DNA from: Alphaproteobacteria bacterium HGW-Alphaproteobacteria-4
Lineage (GTDB): Bacteria > Pseudomonadota > Alphaproteobacteria > Rhodobacterales > Rhodobacteraceae
Assembly (NCBI GenBank): GCA_002842855.1
Contig: PHEE01000008.1
Location: 86,588-150,587 of the forward strand
Direction: 5' to 3'
Length of the DNA: 64,000 nucleotides
The translations under genes and the position numbers were made by a program. Shown here in pieces: positions 1 through 9,271 of this stretch. The notes under the pieces were generated by a model. It did no database searches. It had not been told where the DNA came from and saw only the letters and a program-made list of their open reading frames with translations. Positions within the stretch are counted from its first letter, which is position 1, and each line of letters begins with the position of its first letter.

Positions 1-239
1 AAGCCTTCGCCTACTGGAACTGGGTATCCTCGATCGGCGCTTTCATCAGCTTTGCGTCGTTCGTGTTCTTCCTTGGCATCGTGTTCTACACGCTGCGCTA
101 TGGCAAGCGCGTCACCGAGAACAACTACTGGAACGAATACGCCGATACGCTGGAATGGACCCTGCCGTGCCCGCCGCCTGAACATACGTTCGAGCAGTTG
201 CCCAAGCGCGAGGACTGGGACCACAGCCACGCCCACTGA
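1..239 (+). CDS. ctaD: Cytochrome c oxidase aa3 subunit I, C-terminal end (partial)
   Basis: The gene enters from the left edge; the reading frame begins at base 3 and ends with TGA at 237-239, leaving the last 78 residues. They form one hydrophobic helix ([16 protein letters not shown]) and a hydrophilic tail with [14 protein letters not shown] and the ending [10 protein letters not shown]. This tail is characteristic of alphaproteobacterial aa3-type oxidase subunit I, which holds heme a and the heme a3-CuB oxygen-reducing site in the cytoplasmic membrane. The metal ligands are upstream of the window, so activity cannot be judged. Identification rests on recall of the tail sequence. Confidence 0.88.
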   Translation, partial: AFAYWNWVSSIGAFISFASFVFFLGIVFYTLRYGKRVTENNYWNEYADTLEWTLPCPPPEHTFEQLPKREDWDHSHAH

Positions 240-248
240 GACCAGCCA

Positions 249-764
249 ATGCCCTATGAATGGGTGCCAAATCCAAATGCGGCCCCGGATCACTCCGGGG
301 CCGCATTGCATGGGCGCGCGGTGTTGCGGGCCTGGCCGCAGCGCTCGCTGAACCGGCGCGGGCTGGCGGGCTTTGTCGGGGCAACGGCGGCGCTGCTGGC
401 GGTGCCGATGCTGTCGCTGCTCGGCTCACTGGCGGTCTGGGTGCTGTTGCCCTTTGTCGGCGCGGCGCTGGCGGGGCTGATCTGGGCGCTGCGCCTCAGC
501 CTGCGCCGGGGCGCGGTGCTGGAAACGCTGACCCTTGGCGAAGGCAGCCTGACGATCGTGCGGCAGGCTGACGGGCGCGCACCGCAATACTGGCAGGCTA
601 ACCCGCACTGGGTGCGCCTGCATCTGCGCCCCACCGGTGGCCCTGTATCCGATTACCTGACCCTGAGCGGCGGCGGCCGCGAGGTTGAACTTGGTGCCTT
701 TCTGACGCCAAACGAACGCCAGCGCCTGCACACCGAGCTTTCGGGCATCCTCGCCCGCCTCTAG
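249..764 (+). CDS. DUF2244 integral membrane protein
   Basis: A protein of 171 residues with the MPYEW start that I associate with the DUF2244 family, a WPQRSL segment, and two closely spaced membrane helices (about residues 41-58 and 61-83). A soluble C-terminal part of about 85 residues follows (LTIVRQ...VELGAFLTPNERQRLHTEL). The function of DUF2244 is unknown. In alphaproteobacteria it is often found near respiratory oxidase genes, as here 9 bases after ctaD, which suggests but does not prove a role in membrane or oxidase biology. The first ATG (249) is kept because the conserved N-terminus begins there, even though a strong hairpin lies in the early codons. Confidence 0.82.
   Translation: MPYEWVPNPNAAPDHSGAALHGRAVLRAWPQRSLNRRGLAGFVGATAALLAVPMLSLLGSLAVWVLLPFVGAALAGLIWALRLSLRRGAVLETLTLGEGSLTIVRQADGRAPQYWQANPHWVRLHLRPTGGPVSDYLTLSGGGREVELGAFLTPNERQRLHTELSGILARL
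279..304. terminator. Strong hairpin, probable ctaD terminator inside the next gene
   Basis: A perfect 11-bp stem (GCGGCCCCGGA, loop TCAC, then the exact complement) lies 40 bases after the ctaD stop. It falls within codons 11-19 of the DUF2244 gene. No run of T follows (ATTGCATGGG), so it is not a textbook Rho-independent terminator. It could end or attenuate ctaD transcripts, or protect the ctaD mRNA 3' end. Confidence 0.5.
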
Positions 765-771
765 GCGCCTG

Positions 772-1473
772 CTAGCGCTTGAACAGCACCGATTGCGCCG
801 CCTTGTCTTTCGACAGATCGCCGCGCAATTCGGCCCCCACTGCGCGGCCCCGCTGCACTGCGGGCCGGGCGGCCATCAGGTCAAGCCAGCGCGCAAGGTT
901 GGGCTTGTCGTCAAGCGTCTGCTCTTGCCCCTGCCACATGCTTGCCCAAGGCCAGATCGCGAAATCGGCGATCGAAAGAAAGTCGCCCGCCACGAATTCG
1001 TTCTTGGCCAACTGCCTGTCGAGCACGCCATAAAGCCGCGCAACTTCGGCGCGGTAGCGGTCTTTCGCATAGGGCAGATCTTGCGGCGGGTCCATCGCCG
1101 GCGCGTAGCGCAAAAAGTGGTGCGCCTGCCCCGCCATCGGGCCAACTCCGCCCATCTGCCACATCAGCCATTGTTCCACCGCAATCTGCTGGCGCTCGCC
1201 TTCGCCGTAGAACTTGCCGGTCTTGCGCGCGAGATATTGCAGAATGGCACCCGATTCGAACACCGATACCGGCGCGCCGTCGGGCCCTTCGGGGTCGACA
1301 ATTGCGGGCATCCGGTTGTTGGGGGCAATCGCCAGAAAATCGGGGGCGAACTGCTCGCCTTTGCCGATGTTGATGAACCTGACCGTGTAGGGCAGCCCCA
1401 TCTCTTCCAGTGCAATGGAAATTTTCCAGCCGTTCGGCGTGGGCCAGTAGTAAAGCTCGATCGCGGCAGTCAT
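772..1473 (-). CDS. Glutathione S-transferase, YghU/YfcG-like
   Basis: A protein of 233 residues with an N-terminal thioredoxin-like domain (TPNGWKISIALEEMGLPY; the TPN turn takes the place of the catalytic motif) and a helical C-terminal GST domain (NEFVAGDFLSIADFAIWPW). The wording fits the nu-class YghU/YfcG group, which acts as glutathione-dependent disulfide-bond reductases. Start: on the minus strand GGGAG lies six bases before the ATG at 1473, while a second in-frame ATG at 1479 touches it, so 1473 is preferred. It is monocistronic and divergent from metZ. The substrate is unknown. Confidence 0.85.
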   Translation of the reverse strand: MTAAIELYYWPTPNGWKISIALEEMGLPYTVRFINIGKGEQFAPDFLAIAPNNRMPAIVDPEGPDGAPVSVFESGAILQYLARKTGKFYGEGERQQIAVEQWLMWQMGGVGPMAGQAHHFLRYAPAMDPPQDLPYAKDRYRAEVARLYGVLDRQLAKNEFVAGDFLSIADFAIWPWASMWQGQEQTLDDKPNLARWLDLMAARPAVQRGRAVGAELRGDLSKDKAAQSVLFKR

Positions 1474-1608
1474 TGGCATCTCCCATGGGTTTCTTCCAAA
1501 ATGGCACGCGGGGCGGCACTTGCAAGGGCTCGCGTGTTGACCCTGCGCCAGCGCCGCGCTACGCCGCGACCTGCGGCGCGCTGCCGCAGCCATGCCCCGG
1601 AGGCCCCG

Positions 1609-2784
1609 ATGTCTGACTGGAAACCCCGCACCAAACTTGTCCATACCGGCGCGCTGCGCAGCCAGTTTGGCGAGATGGCCGAGGCGATCTACCTCACGCA
1701 GGGGTTTGTCTACGAGAGCGCCGAGGCGGCCGAGGCGCGTTTCATCGACTCCGCGCGCAACGAATTCATCTATGCCCGTTATGGCAACCCCACCGTGCGG
1801 ATGTTTGAAGACCGCATCGCTGCGATCGAGGGCACCGAAGATGCCTTTGCGATGGCCTCTGGCATGGCGGCGGTCAACGCTTCGCTGACCGCCATTCTGA
1901 AAGCGGGCGATCATGTCGTGGCGGCGCGGGCGCTGTTTGGGTCGTGCCTGTTCGTGCTCGAAATTCTGGGCCGTTTCGGGGTGCGGGTAACGCTGGTCGA
2001 TGGCCTTGATCTGGCCGCTTGGGCCGCCGCGATCACGCCCGATACCAAGGCGGTATTCTTTGAAAGCGTGTCGAACCCGACGCTGGAGGTGATCGACATC
2101 GCCGCCGTGGCGCGCCTTGCCCATGCCGTTGGCGCGCTGGTCATCGTCGATAACGTCTTTGCCACCCCGGTGGATAGCCGCGCGGTCGAGCTTGGTGCCG
2201 ATGTCGTGGTCTATTCCGCGACCAAACACATCGACGGCAGCGGGCGCTGCCTTGGCGGCGTCGTTTGCGGCAGCCGCCACTACATTCGCGGCCCGCTGGA
2301 AACCTATGTCAAGCATACCGGCGCGGCGCTCAGCCCGTTCAACGCCTGGGTGCTGCTGAACGGCATGCAGACGCTCGATCTGCGGGTGCGCGCGCAGGTG
2401 GCCAGCGCGCAAGCGGTGGCCGAGGCGGTGGCCGGCCACGCCAAGGTTGCCAGCACCATTTACCCCGGCCTTCCCGGCCACCCGCAACACGCCCTTGCGA
2501 TGGCGCAGATGGGCGCGGGGGGCACCATTGTGTCGCTTGACCTCAAGGGGGGGCAGGCAGCGGCATTTGCCTTTCTCAATGCGCTCAAGATCATGCTGAT
2601 CTCGAACAACCTTGGCGATGCGCGCTCCATTGCCACGCACCCCGCCACCACCACCCACCAACGCCTGCCCGCCGAGCAAAAGGCGCTGCTGGGCATCACC
2701 CCCGGCCTCGTGCGCATATCGCTGGGGATCGAGGATACGGGCGACCTTGTGGCAGACGTGCTCGGCGCGCTTGGAGTGATCTGA
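1609..2784 (+). CDS. metZ: O-succinylhomoserine sulfhydrylase
   Basis: A protein of 391 residues of the Cys/Met metabolism PLP-dependent family. Visible marks are the substrate-channel segment ARYGNPTVRMFEDRIAAIEG, the PLP-contact segment MASGMAAVNA and the PLP-lysine segment SATKHIDGSGRCLGG. The enzyme makes homocysteine directly from O-succinylhomoserine and sulfide in the cytosol. Start ATG 1609 has CCGGAGG eight bases upstream. MetZ is preferred over MetY or MetB because of overall wording and length, but close relatives cannot be fully excluded by eye. No SAM-type riboswitch is recognisable in the leader 1480-1608. Confidence 0.9.
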   Translation: MSDWKPRTKLVHTGALRSQFGEMAEAIYLTQGFVYESAEAAEARFIDSARNEFIYARYGNPTVRMFEDRIAAIEGTEDAFAMASGMAAVNASLTAILKAGDHVVAARALFGSCLFVLEILGRFGVRVTLVDGLDLAAWAAAITPDTKAVFFESVSNPTLEVIDIAAVARLAHAVGALVIVDNVFATPVDSRAVELGADVVVYSATKHIDGSGRCLGGVVCGSRHYIRGPLETYVKHTGAALSPFNAWVLLNGMQTLDLRVRAQVASAQAVAEAVAGHAKVASTIYPGLPGHPQHALAMAQMGAGGTIVSLDLKGGQAAAFAFLNALKIMLISNNLGDARSIATHPATTTHQRLPAEQKALLGITPGLVRISLGIEDTGDLVADVLGALGVI

Positions 2785-2868
2785 TCGGGCCGCTCGCGCG
2801 TATCCTGTTGCGAAACGCCCCAAGGCCACCCACATTGGCTGGTCTGGGCGCCGCACCGGGAGAGCGCG

Positions 2869-3966
<1,098 letters not shown>

Positions 3967-3972
3967 GCGCCT

Positions 3973-3997
3973 TGCCCGGCACCATCGGCGCCGGGCA
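3973..3997. terminator. Hairpin between convergent folE2 and fadJ
   Basis: An 8-bp stem (TGCCCGGC and GCCGGGCA) with a 9-base loop lies between the stops of two convergent genes. A weak T-rich run (GCTTTG) follows on the plus strand. The position suits a bidirectional terminator. Confidence 0.55.
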
Positions 3998-4012
3998 GCT
4001 TTGCGGGGGCGG

Positions 4013-6205
4013 TCAGGCCGCCTTCGCGGCGCCGAAACGGCCGTAGAAACTTTGCCCCTTCTCGGCCATATCGCGCAGCAGCGCAGGTGTTGCAAAGCGC
4101 GCGCCATGCGCAGCGGCCAGCGCATCGCACAGCCCGACCGCGCGCGGCCCCCCGATGATGTCAAGCCAAGCGAACGGCCCGCCTGACCACGGCGCAAAGC
4201 CCCAGCCCAGAATGGCGCCCACATCGCCCTCGCGAATATCGGTCAGTACGCCCTCTTCCAGTGCCCGCACCGCCTCCAGCACTTGCGCGAACAGCAACCG
4301 GTGCTGCACCTCGGTCAGTTCGGGTTGCTCCTCCGCCTCGGGGTAGCGCGCCGCCAGGCCATCCCAAAGCCCCTCGCGCTTGCCCGCCGCGTCATAGGCA
4401 TAAAAACCCGCATTGGCCTTTTTGCCCATCCGGCCCTGATCGGCCATCCAGAACAGCACCTCATCAACCGCGCCATCGGGGTAGGCATCGCCCATTGCCG
4501 CGCGGGTTGCCTTGGCGATCTTCACGCCAAGGTCGATCGAGGTTTCATCGACCAGTTGCAGTGGCCCCAAGGGCATGCCCACCAGCTTTGCCGCATTTTC
4601 GATCAGCACCGGGTTCACACCCTCGGCCACCATCCGGATGCCTTCGTTGATGTAGGGAATGATGCAACGGTTGGCGTAGAAAAACCGCGCATCGTTGACC
4701 ACGATCGGCGTCTTGCGGATCTGGCGCACGAAATCGAGCGCCTTGGCCACCGCCACATCGCCCGTTTCGCTGCCCTTGATGATCTCGACCAGCGCCATCT
4801 TGTCGACCGGGCTGAAGAAGTGAATGCCGATGAACTGCCCGGGCCGCGTGCTGGCCTTGGCAAGGTGCGAGATCGGCAGCGTCGAGGTGTTGGTGGCAAA
4901 AACTGCCGATGAAGGGATCACGGCTTCCGCCTTGGCGGTGACACCCGCCTTAACCCCGACATCTTCAAACACCGCTTCCACGATCAGGTCGCACCCTTCA
5001 AGCATCGCGTAATCGGTGGTGGCGGTGATGCGGCCCAGCACTTCCGCCTTTTTCTCGGCGGTCAGCTTGCGTCGCTGCACAGCCTTGTCGAGCAGCACTT
5101 CGGAATAGGCCTTGCCTTTGTCGGCGGCCTCTTGCGCGGCGTCGATCAGCACCACCGAAATACCCGCCTGCGCCGCCACATAGGCAATGCCCGCGCCCAT
5201 CATGCCGGCGCCAAGCACGCCGAGTTTCTTCACCGTCTGGTCGGGCACCTTCGGCCGGTTCGCGCCTTTTTCCAGCGCCTCCTTGTTGATGAACAGGCTC
5301 CGGATCATCGCGCCCGACGAGGGGTTCATCATCACATTGGTGAACCAGCGCGCCTCAATCTTCAGCGCGGTGTCAAAGGGCACCAGCGCGCCTTCGTAAA
5401 CCGCCGCCAGCAGCGCCTTGGCCGCCGGGTAAACCCCCATCGTCTTGCCATGCACCATGGCGGATGCGCCGACAAAGGTCATGAACCCCGCCGCGTGGTA
5501 GGGCGCGCCACCGGGCATCTTGTAGCCCTTGGCGTCCCACGGCTTGACCAGATCGGCGTCGGTCGCCGCCAGCACCCAGGCATGCGCGGCCGCCACCGGG
5601 TCGGCCACCACCTCGTCAATGATCCCCGCCGCCTTGGCCGCCTTGGGGTCGCTCAGCTTGCCTTCGAGCAAGAACGGTGCCGCCGCCATCGCGCCCAGTT
5701 TGCGCGCCAGCCGCGTGGTGCCGCCCGCGCCGGGGAAAATGCCGACCATGATTTCGGGCAACCCGATCTTCGCCTTGGGGTTGTCGGCGGCAAAGATGCG
5801 GTGGCACGCAAGCGGCAACTCAAGGCCAATGCCCAGCGCGGTGCCCGGCAGCGCCGCTGCAATCGGCTTGCCGCCTTTCAGGGTTTTCGGGTCCATCCCC
5901 GCGCGCTCGATCTTGCGCAGAATGGCGTGCATCGCCATCACGCCCTCAAAAAGCCCGCGCGCCGGTTCCGCCCCCGCATCGTCCTTCATCTTGGCGATCA
6001 CGTTCAGGTCCATACCCCCGGCAAAATCCTTTTTGCCGCTGGTGATGACCACCCCCTTCACCGCCTTGTCGGCAAGGGCCGCATCGACAAAGCCGCTCAG
6101 TTCGGCAAACCCCGCAAGGCTCATCACGTTCATCGACTTGCCCGGAACGTCCCAGGTGATGGTGGCAACGCCTTCGGCGTCAACGGCATAGGTGAAATCG
6201 GTCAT
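4013..6205 (-). CDS. fadJ: Bifunctional enoyl-CoA hydratase / 3-hydroxyacyl-CoA dehydrogenase (FadJ/FadB-type)
   Basis: A protein of 730 residues carrying out two beta-oxidation steps in the cytosol. The N-terminal crotonase domain (about 1-300; GIGLELPLACHRIFAADN) hydrates 2-enoyl-CoA. The dehydrogenase part begins at about 325 with the Rossmann motif GVLGAGMMGAGIA and continues with the catalytic His segment FIGIHFFSPVDKM and the C-terminal helical domains. SD GGAGGAA lies seven bases before the ATG at 6205. It is last in a leftward operon, and its ATG overlaps the TGA of the upstream cupin gene (ATGA), implying translational coupling. Confidence 0.93.
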   Translation of the reverse strand: MTDFTYAVDAEGVATITWDVPGKSMNVMSLAGFAELSGFVDAALADKAVKGVVITSGKKDFAGGMDLNVIAKMKDDAGAEPARGLFEGVMAMHAILRKIERAGMDPKTLKGGKPIAAALPGTALGIGLELPLACHRIFAADNPKAKIGLPEIMVGIFPGAGGTTRLARKLGAMAAAPFLLEGKLSDPKAAKAAGIIDEVVADPVAAAHAWVLAATDADLVKPWDAKGYKMPGGAPYHAAGFMTFVGASAMVHGKTMGVYPAAKALLAAVYEGALVPFDTALKIEARWFTNVMMNPSSGAMIRSLFINKEALEKGANRPKVPDQTVKKLGVLGAGMMGAGIAYVAAQAGISVVLIDAAQEAADKGKAYSEVLLDKAVQRRKLTAEKKAEVLGRITATTDYAMLEGCDLIVEAVFEDVGVKAGVTAKAEAVIPSSAVFATNTSTLPISHLAKASTRPGQFIGIHFFSPVDKMALVEIIKGSETGDVAVAKALDFVRQIRKTPIVVNDARFFYANRCIIPYINEGIRMVAEGVNPVLIENAAKLVGMPLGPLQLVDETSIDLGVKIAKATRAAMGDAYPDGAVDEVLFWMADQGRMGKKANAGFYAYDAAGKREGLWDGLAARYPEAEEQPELTEVQHRLLFAQVLEAVRALEEGVLTDIREGDVGAILGWGFAPWSGGPFAWLDIIGGPRAVGLCDALAAAHGARFATPALLRDMAEKGQSFYGRFGAAKAA

Positions 6206-6672
6206 GTCGGGGTTCCTCCGCTGCGGGGCCTGCCATCGGCGTGCATGTAGCGCCGGGCCGCGCCCTCCTTGTGGGTGATAAGATCGTGGTCGGGGTAGTG
6301 AATGGTATCGGCGTGATTGCGGGTGCCGATCACCAGATAGCGCGCCTCGGCTGTGCCGCGGTTTTCAAGGCGATGCCCGATGGGCAGCCCGGCAGGCCAG
6401 GCGGCGCAATCGCCCGCCGTCAGGGTGGTTTCGCTGTCTTCCACCAGCACCACCTCGCCCGCCAGCACATAGACCATCTCGTCCTCGGTCTCGTGCCAAT
6501 GGCGAAACGATGATCGGCTGCCGGGTGGAAGCACCTCGATGAAGGCGCCAAACTGCGTCAACCCGCCGGGGTCGGACAGAAGTTGATAGGCATAGGGCCC
6601 GTTGCCCGCCCCAAGGATCGGGTGCGGTGCATCTTCGGCGCGCGCGAATGGGGGCAGGGCGACCTTCGGCAT
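6202..6672 (-). CDS. Cupin-domain protein (second of a tandem pair)
   Basis: A single-domain cupin of 156 residues. Cupin motif 1 is visible as RHWHETEDEMVYVLAG (two His, one Glu, Gly) and motif 2 around WPAGLPIGHRLEN. The metal-binding set H, H, E and a later H is present. It resembles the gene immediately upstream at roughly half of positions (both have GGLTQFGA, HWH, EDE and AGDCAA), so the two look like a tandem duplication. Its start overlaps the upstream stop (TGATG), and its stop overlaps the fadJ start (ATGA). The function is unknown; its place between thiolase and FadJ suggests a role connected with acyl-CoA or aromatic-type substrates. Confidence 0.85.
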   Translation of the reverse strand: MPKVALPPFARAEDAPHPILGAGNGPYAYQLLSDPGGLTQFGAFIEVLPPGSRSSFRHWHETEDEMVYVLAGEVVLVEDSETTLTAGDCAAWPAGLPIGHRLENRGTAEARYLVIGTRNHADTIHYPDHDLITHKEGAARRYMHADGRPRSGGTPT

Positions 6673-7148
6673 CAGCGCGGCTCCGGCGGCAGGTAGGGCG
6701 CGCCGTCCTTGCGGGTGAAGGTGGCGCGGCCGCCCTCGAGCGTTACCACCAGGTCGATGTCGGAATAGGTTGCCACCTCGCGCGGTGCCTTGGTGCCAAC
6801 CACCAGAAACCGCGCCTCGGTGCCCGAGCGGTTGATGAAATGGTGCCCGTCGGCCACCCCCGCCGGAAAGGCCGCGCAATCGCCCGCCCGCATCACGGTC
6901 TCGCCCGCGTCCTGCACCAGCACACATTCGCCCAGTGTCACCATGACGAATTCGTCCTCGTTCTGGTGCCAGTGGCGCAGGCTTGATAGCGCCCCCGGTT
7001 GCAGAATGACAAGGTTGGCACCGAACTGCGTCAGCCCGCCCGCCTCGCCCAGCCGCAGGCTCGACCGCCCCGCCATCATCGCACCGTAGGGCGCGGGGTA
7101 GATCGAACCGGTTTTCAGCGGTGCCCGGCTTTGGTCGATGACGCCCAT
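6672..7148 (-). CDS. Cupin-domain protein (first of a tandem pair)
   Basis: A cupin of 158 residues if ATG 7148 is used; GTG at 7151, one codon earlier, is also possible. Motif 1 is RHWHQNEDEFVMVTLGE and motif 2 FPAGVADGHHFINRS, so the usual His/Glu metal ligands are kept. The ATG overlaps the thiolase stop (TGATG), and its own stop overlaps the next cupin start. Such single-domain cupins may be metal-dependent enzymes or small-molecule binders; nothing here identifies a substrate. It is a paralogue of its downstream neighbour. Confidence 0.85.
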   Translation of the reverse strand: MGVIDQSRAPLKTGSIYPAPYGAMMAGRSSLRLGEAGGLTQFGANLVILQPGALSSLRHWHQNEDEFVMVTLGECVLVQDAGETVMRAGDCAAFPAGVADGHHFINRSGTEARFLVVGTKAPREVATYSDIDLVVTLEGGRATFTRKDGAPYLPPEPR

Positions 7149-8359
7149 CACACCCTCTCGATGATCGTCGCCACACCCATGCCACTGGCGATGCAGAGCG
7201 TGGCCAGGCCGATGCCCTTGCCGCTGCGCTCCAGCTCATCGAGGAGCGTGCCGATGATCATGGCTCCTGTGGCGCCCAGCGGGTGGCCCATGGCAATCGC
7301 GCCGCCGTTGACGTTGACCTTGTCGGGCGAAACGTCAAACGCCTGCATGAAGCGCAGCACGACGCTGGCGAAGGCTTCGTTGACCTCAAAGAGGTCGATG
7401 TCGGAAATGCTCATGCCCGCGTCCCGCAAGATCTTTTCGGTCACCGGCACCGGGCCGGTCAGCATGATCGTGGGGTCGGTGCCGATCTTGGCGTTGGCGC
7501 GAATGCGGGCCCGGGGCTTCAGGCCCCAGGTCTTGCCGAACGCGGCATTGCCCACCAGAATTGCCGCCGCACCATCGACGATGCCGCTTGAGTTGCCCGC
7601 GTGGTGCACATGGTTGATATGGTCAAGGTGCGGGTATTTCATCATCGCCACCTTGTCGAACCCCGGCATCACCTCGCCCATGTCCTTGAAGGCGGGCTTG
7701 AGGGCCGCAAGGGTTTCCAGCGTGGTCTCGGGGCGGATGTATTCATCGCGCGCCAGTATCACCACGCCGTTCTGATCAACCACCGGCACGATCGAGCGGG
7801 CAAAGCGCCCCTCTTTCCAGGCCTGCGCCGCGCGGCGCTGGCTTTCGGCGGCGAGCGCATCGACATCACTGCGCGAAAACCCGTATTCGGTGGCGATCAC
7901 ATCGGCCGAAATGCCCTGCGGCACGAAATAGGTCTTCATCGCCAAGGTCGGGTCCACCGCAATCGCGGCACCATCGCTGCCCATTGCCACCCGGCTCATC
8001 ATCTCGACGCCACCGGCAATATAGGCCTGACCCGCACCACCCCGCACCTGGTTGGCGGCAAGGTTCACCGCCTCCATGCCGCTTGCACAAAAGCGGTTGA
8101 TGGCAAGGCCGGGGATGCTTTCGTCGAGGTCGGAGAGCAGCACCGCCGAGCGCGCCAGGCAGCCGCCCTGCTCGCCCACCTGGGTGACATTGCCCCAGAT
8201 CACATCCTCGACCGCGTGGCCGTCAAGCCCGCTTCGTGCCTTCACGGCATTCAAAAGCCGCGCCGAAAGCGCGACCGAGGTGACTTCATGCAGCGCGCCA
8301 TCCGGGCGGCCCTTGCCACGCGGGGTGCGGACGGCATCGTAGATATAGGCTTCGGTCAT
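7148..8359 (-). CDS. fadA: Acetyl-CoA acyltransferase (thiolase, FadA-type)
   Basis: A thiolase of 403 residues that cleaves 3-ketoacyl-CoA in the last step of beta-oxidation. The acyl-accepting nucleophile is Cys91 in NRFCASGM. The C-terminal catalytic elements are EVNEAFA, GGAIAMGHPLGATGA and the second Cys in ATLCIASGMG. FadA-type is preferred over a biosynthetic PhaA thiolase because the gene is coupled to a FadJ homologue through the two cupins. SD GAGGA lies before the ATG at 8359. It is 10 bases downstream of a GST gene, so one transcript probably covers 9008-4013. Confidence 0.92.
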   Translation of the reverse strand: MTEAYIYDAVRTPRGKGRPDGALHEVTSVALSARLLNAVKARSGLDGHAVEDVIWGNVTQVGEQGGCLARSAVLLSDLDESIPGLAINRFCASGMEAVNLAANQVRGGAGQAYIAGGVEMMSRVAMGSDGAAIAVDPTLAMKTYFVPQGISADVIATEYGFSRSDVDALAAESQRRAAQAWKEGRFARSIVPVVDQNGVVILARDEYIRPETTLETLAALKPAFKDMGEVMPGFDKVAMMKYPHLDHINHVHHAGNSSGIVDGAAAILVGNAAFGKTWGLKPRARIRANAKIGTDPTIMLTGPVPVTEKILRDAGMSISDIDLFEVNEAFASVVLRFMQAFDVSPDKVNVNGGAIAMGHPLGATGAMIIGTLLDELERSGKGIGLATLCIASGMGVATIIERV

Positions 8360-8369
8360 GGTTTCCTCC

Positions 8370-9008
8370 TCAGGCCCGGTCGGCAGGGCTGCCGGGCATC
8401 AAATCGTATGGGCTTTTCCAGCCGGGCAGGGCGGCGATGTGCCCCAGCCAGCGGTCGATATGGGGCCAGTCGGCGCGTTCGAACCCGAACGGCTCGGGGT
8501 AGAACAGATAGCCGCAGCAGGCGGTGTCGGCGATGGTGGCCCCGGGGCCGACGATCCAGGCGTGGTTGGCCAGATGGCCGTCGAGCACCTTGTAGGCGCT
8601 TTTCAGGCGGCCCTGCAGCCAGGCGATCACCTGCGGCTGGCGCTTTTCCTTAGGCAGGAAGTTCATCATGAAACGCAGGGTGCCCGCCTGGCTTGAGAGC
8701 TTGTGGTTATCCCAGAGCACCCAGCGCAAGATCTCGCGCCGCTCGGCCGCCGACTTGCCGCAGAGCTTCGAGGTTTTCGATGAGACATAGTCCTGAATGA
8801 TGCCTGACTGGCTCAGCACCACCTCGCCATCAACCAGCACCGGCGCCTCGCCCATTTCATTCAGCGCCCGAAACGCAGGGGTGCGGGTTTCGCCGTTGAA
8901 GTAATCGACAAAGACCGGCTCCCATTCGAAATCGGCCAGCTGCATCGTCAGCGCTGCCTTGTAGGAATTGCCGGATTCGCCAAAGCAATAGAGTTTCGCG
9001 GCCATCAT
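8370..9008 (-). CDS. Glutathione S-transferase family protein
   Basis: A protein of 212 residues with an N-terminal thioredoxin-like fold (KLYCFGESGNSYKAALTMQL, then GEAPVLVDGEVVLSQSGII, where the cis-Pro and Ser-Gly contact glutathione) and an alpha-helical C-terminal domain (WIVGPGATIADTACCGYLF). Two ATGs lie side by side; SD AAAGGA is four or seven bases from them, so the start is 9008 or 9005. Placed at the head of the beta-oxidation operon it may detoxify reactive acyl or aldehyde intermediates; that is inference from position only. Confidence 0.85.
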   Translation of the reverse strand: MMAAKLYCFGESGNSYKAALTMQLADFEWEPVFVDYFNGETRTPAFRALNEMGEAPVLVDGEVVLSQSGIIQDYVSSKTSKLCGKSAAERREILRWVLWDNHKLSSQAGTLRFMMNFLPKEKRQPQVIAWLQGRLKSAYKVLDGHLANHAWIVGPGATIADTACCGYLFYPEPFGFERADWPHIDRWLGHIAALPGWKSPYDLMPGSPADRA

Positions 9009-9030
9009 CTGTTCCTTTGGGTTGCCGCAA

Positions 9031-9083
9031 GGGCGGGGGTTTCACACCCCCGCGCCCCCGTGGGGTATTTTCGCAATGAAGAA
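9031..9083 (-). repeat. Dispersed intergenic repeat with terminator-like hairpin, copy 1
   Basis: Read on the minus strand it begins TTCTTCATTGCGAAAATACC and ends in an 8-bp GC-rich stem (GCGGGGGT with its complement, loop TTCAC, plus-strand 9033-9053). It matches the element at 14767-14820 at most positions. It lies between two leftward genes, where it could terminate the upstream one. I recall TTCTTCATTGTGAAAATA-type elements from Rhodobacterales genomes but cannot check their number here. Confidence 0.6.
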
Positions 9084-9233
9084 ACACGATTTGTTAACCA
9101 TACCGCCGCAAAATGGTTCCTGCGGTACAGGCTGGGGAGCCGATGACCGCCAATGGAGAAGTCGCGCCGCCACCCGTGGCAAGCACCCGTGAGGATCGGG
9201 ACGACAGGGGTGGCGGGGCGCACCGCACTTGAT

Positions 9234-9262
9234 TTCTTCATTGTCCAAATACCCATGCGACC
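9234..9262 (+). repeat. Dispersed intergenic repeat, truncated copy 2
   Basis: The sequence TTCTTCATTGTCCAAATACC followed by CATGCGACC matches the first part of the other two copies but lacks the GC-rich hairpin. It sits directly after the stop of the leftward 70-residue gene, opposite in orientation to copy 1. Confidence 0.5.
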
Positions 9263-9271
9263 TCTCCGTTT

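Noticed and set aside
1480..1608. Possible SAM-type riboswitch before metZ
   Set aside because: The leader is short and GC-rich, and I could not fit it to the SAM-II, SAM-V or SAM/SAH folds; no conserved loop sequence was found.
9009..9271. Possible small gene in the 263-base gap between two minus-strand genes
   Set aside because: Open frames there have no ribosome site or recognisable protein features; the gap is explained by two repeat copies and a likely promoter for the GST operon.
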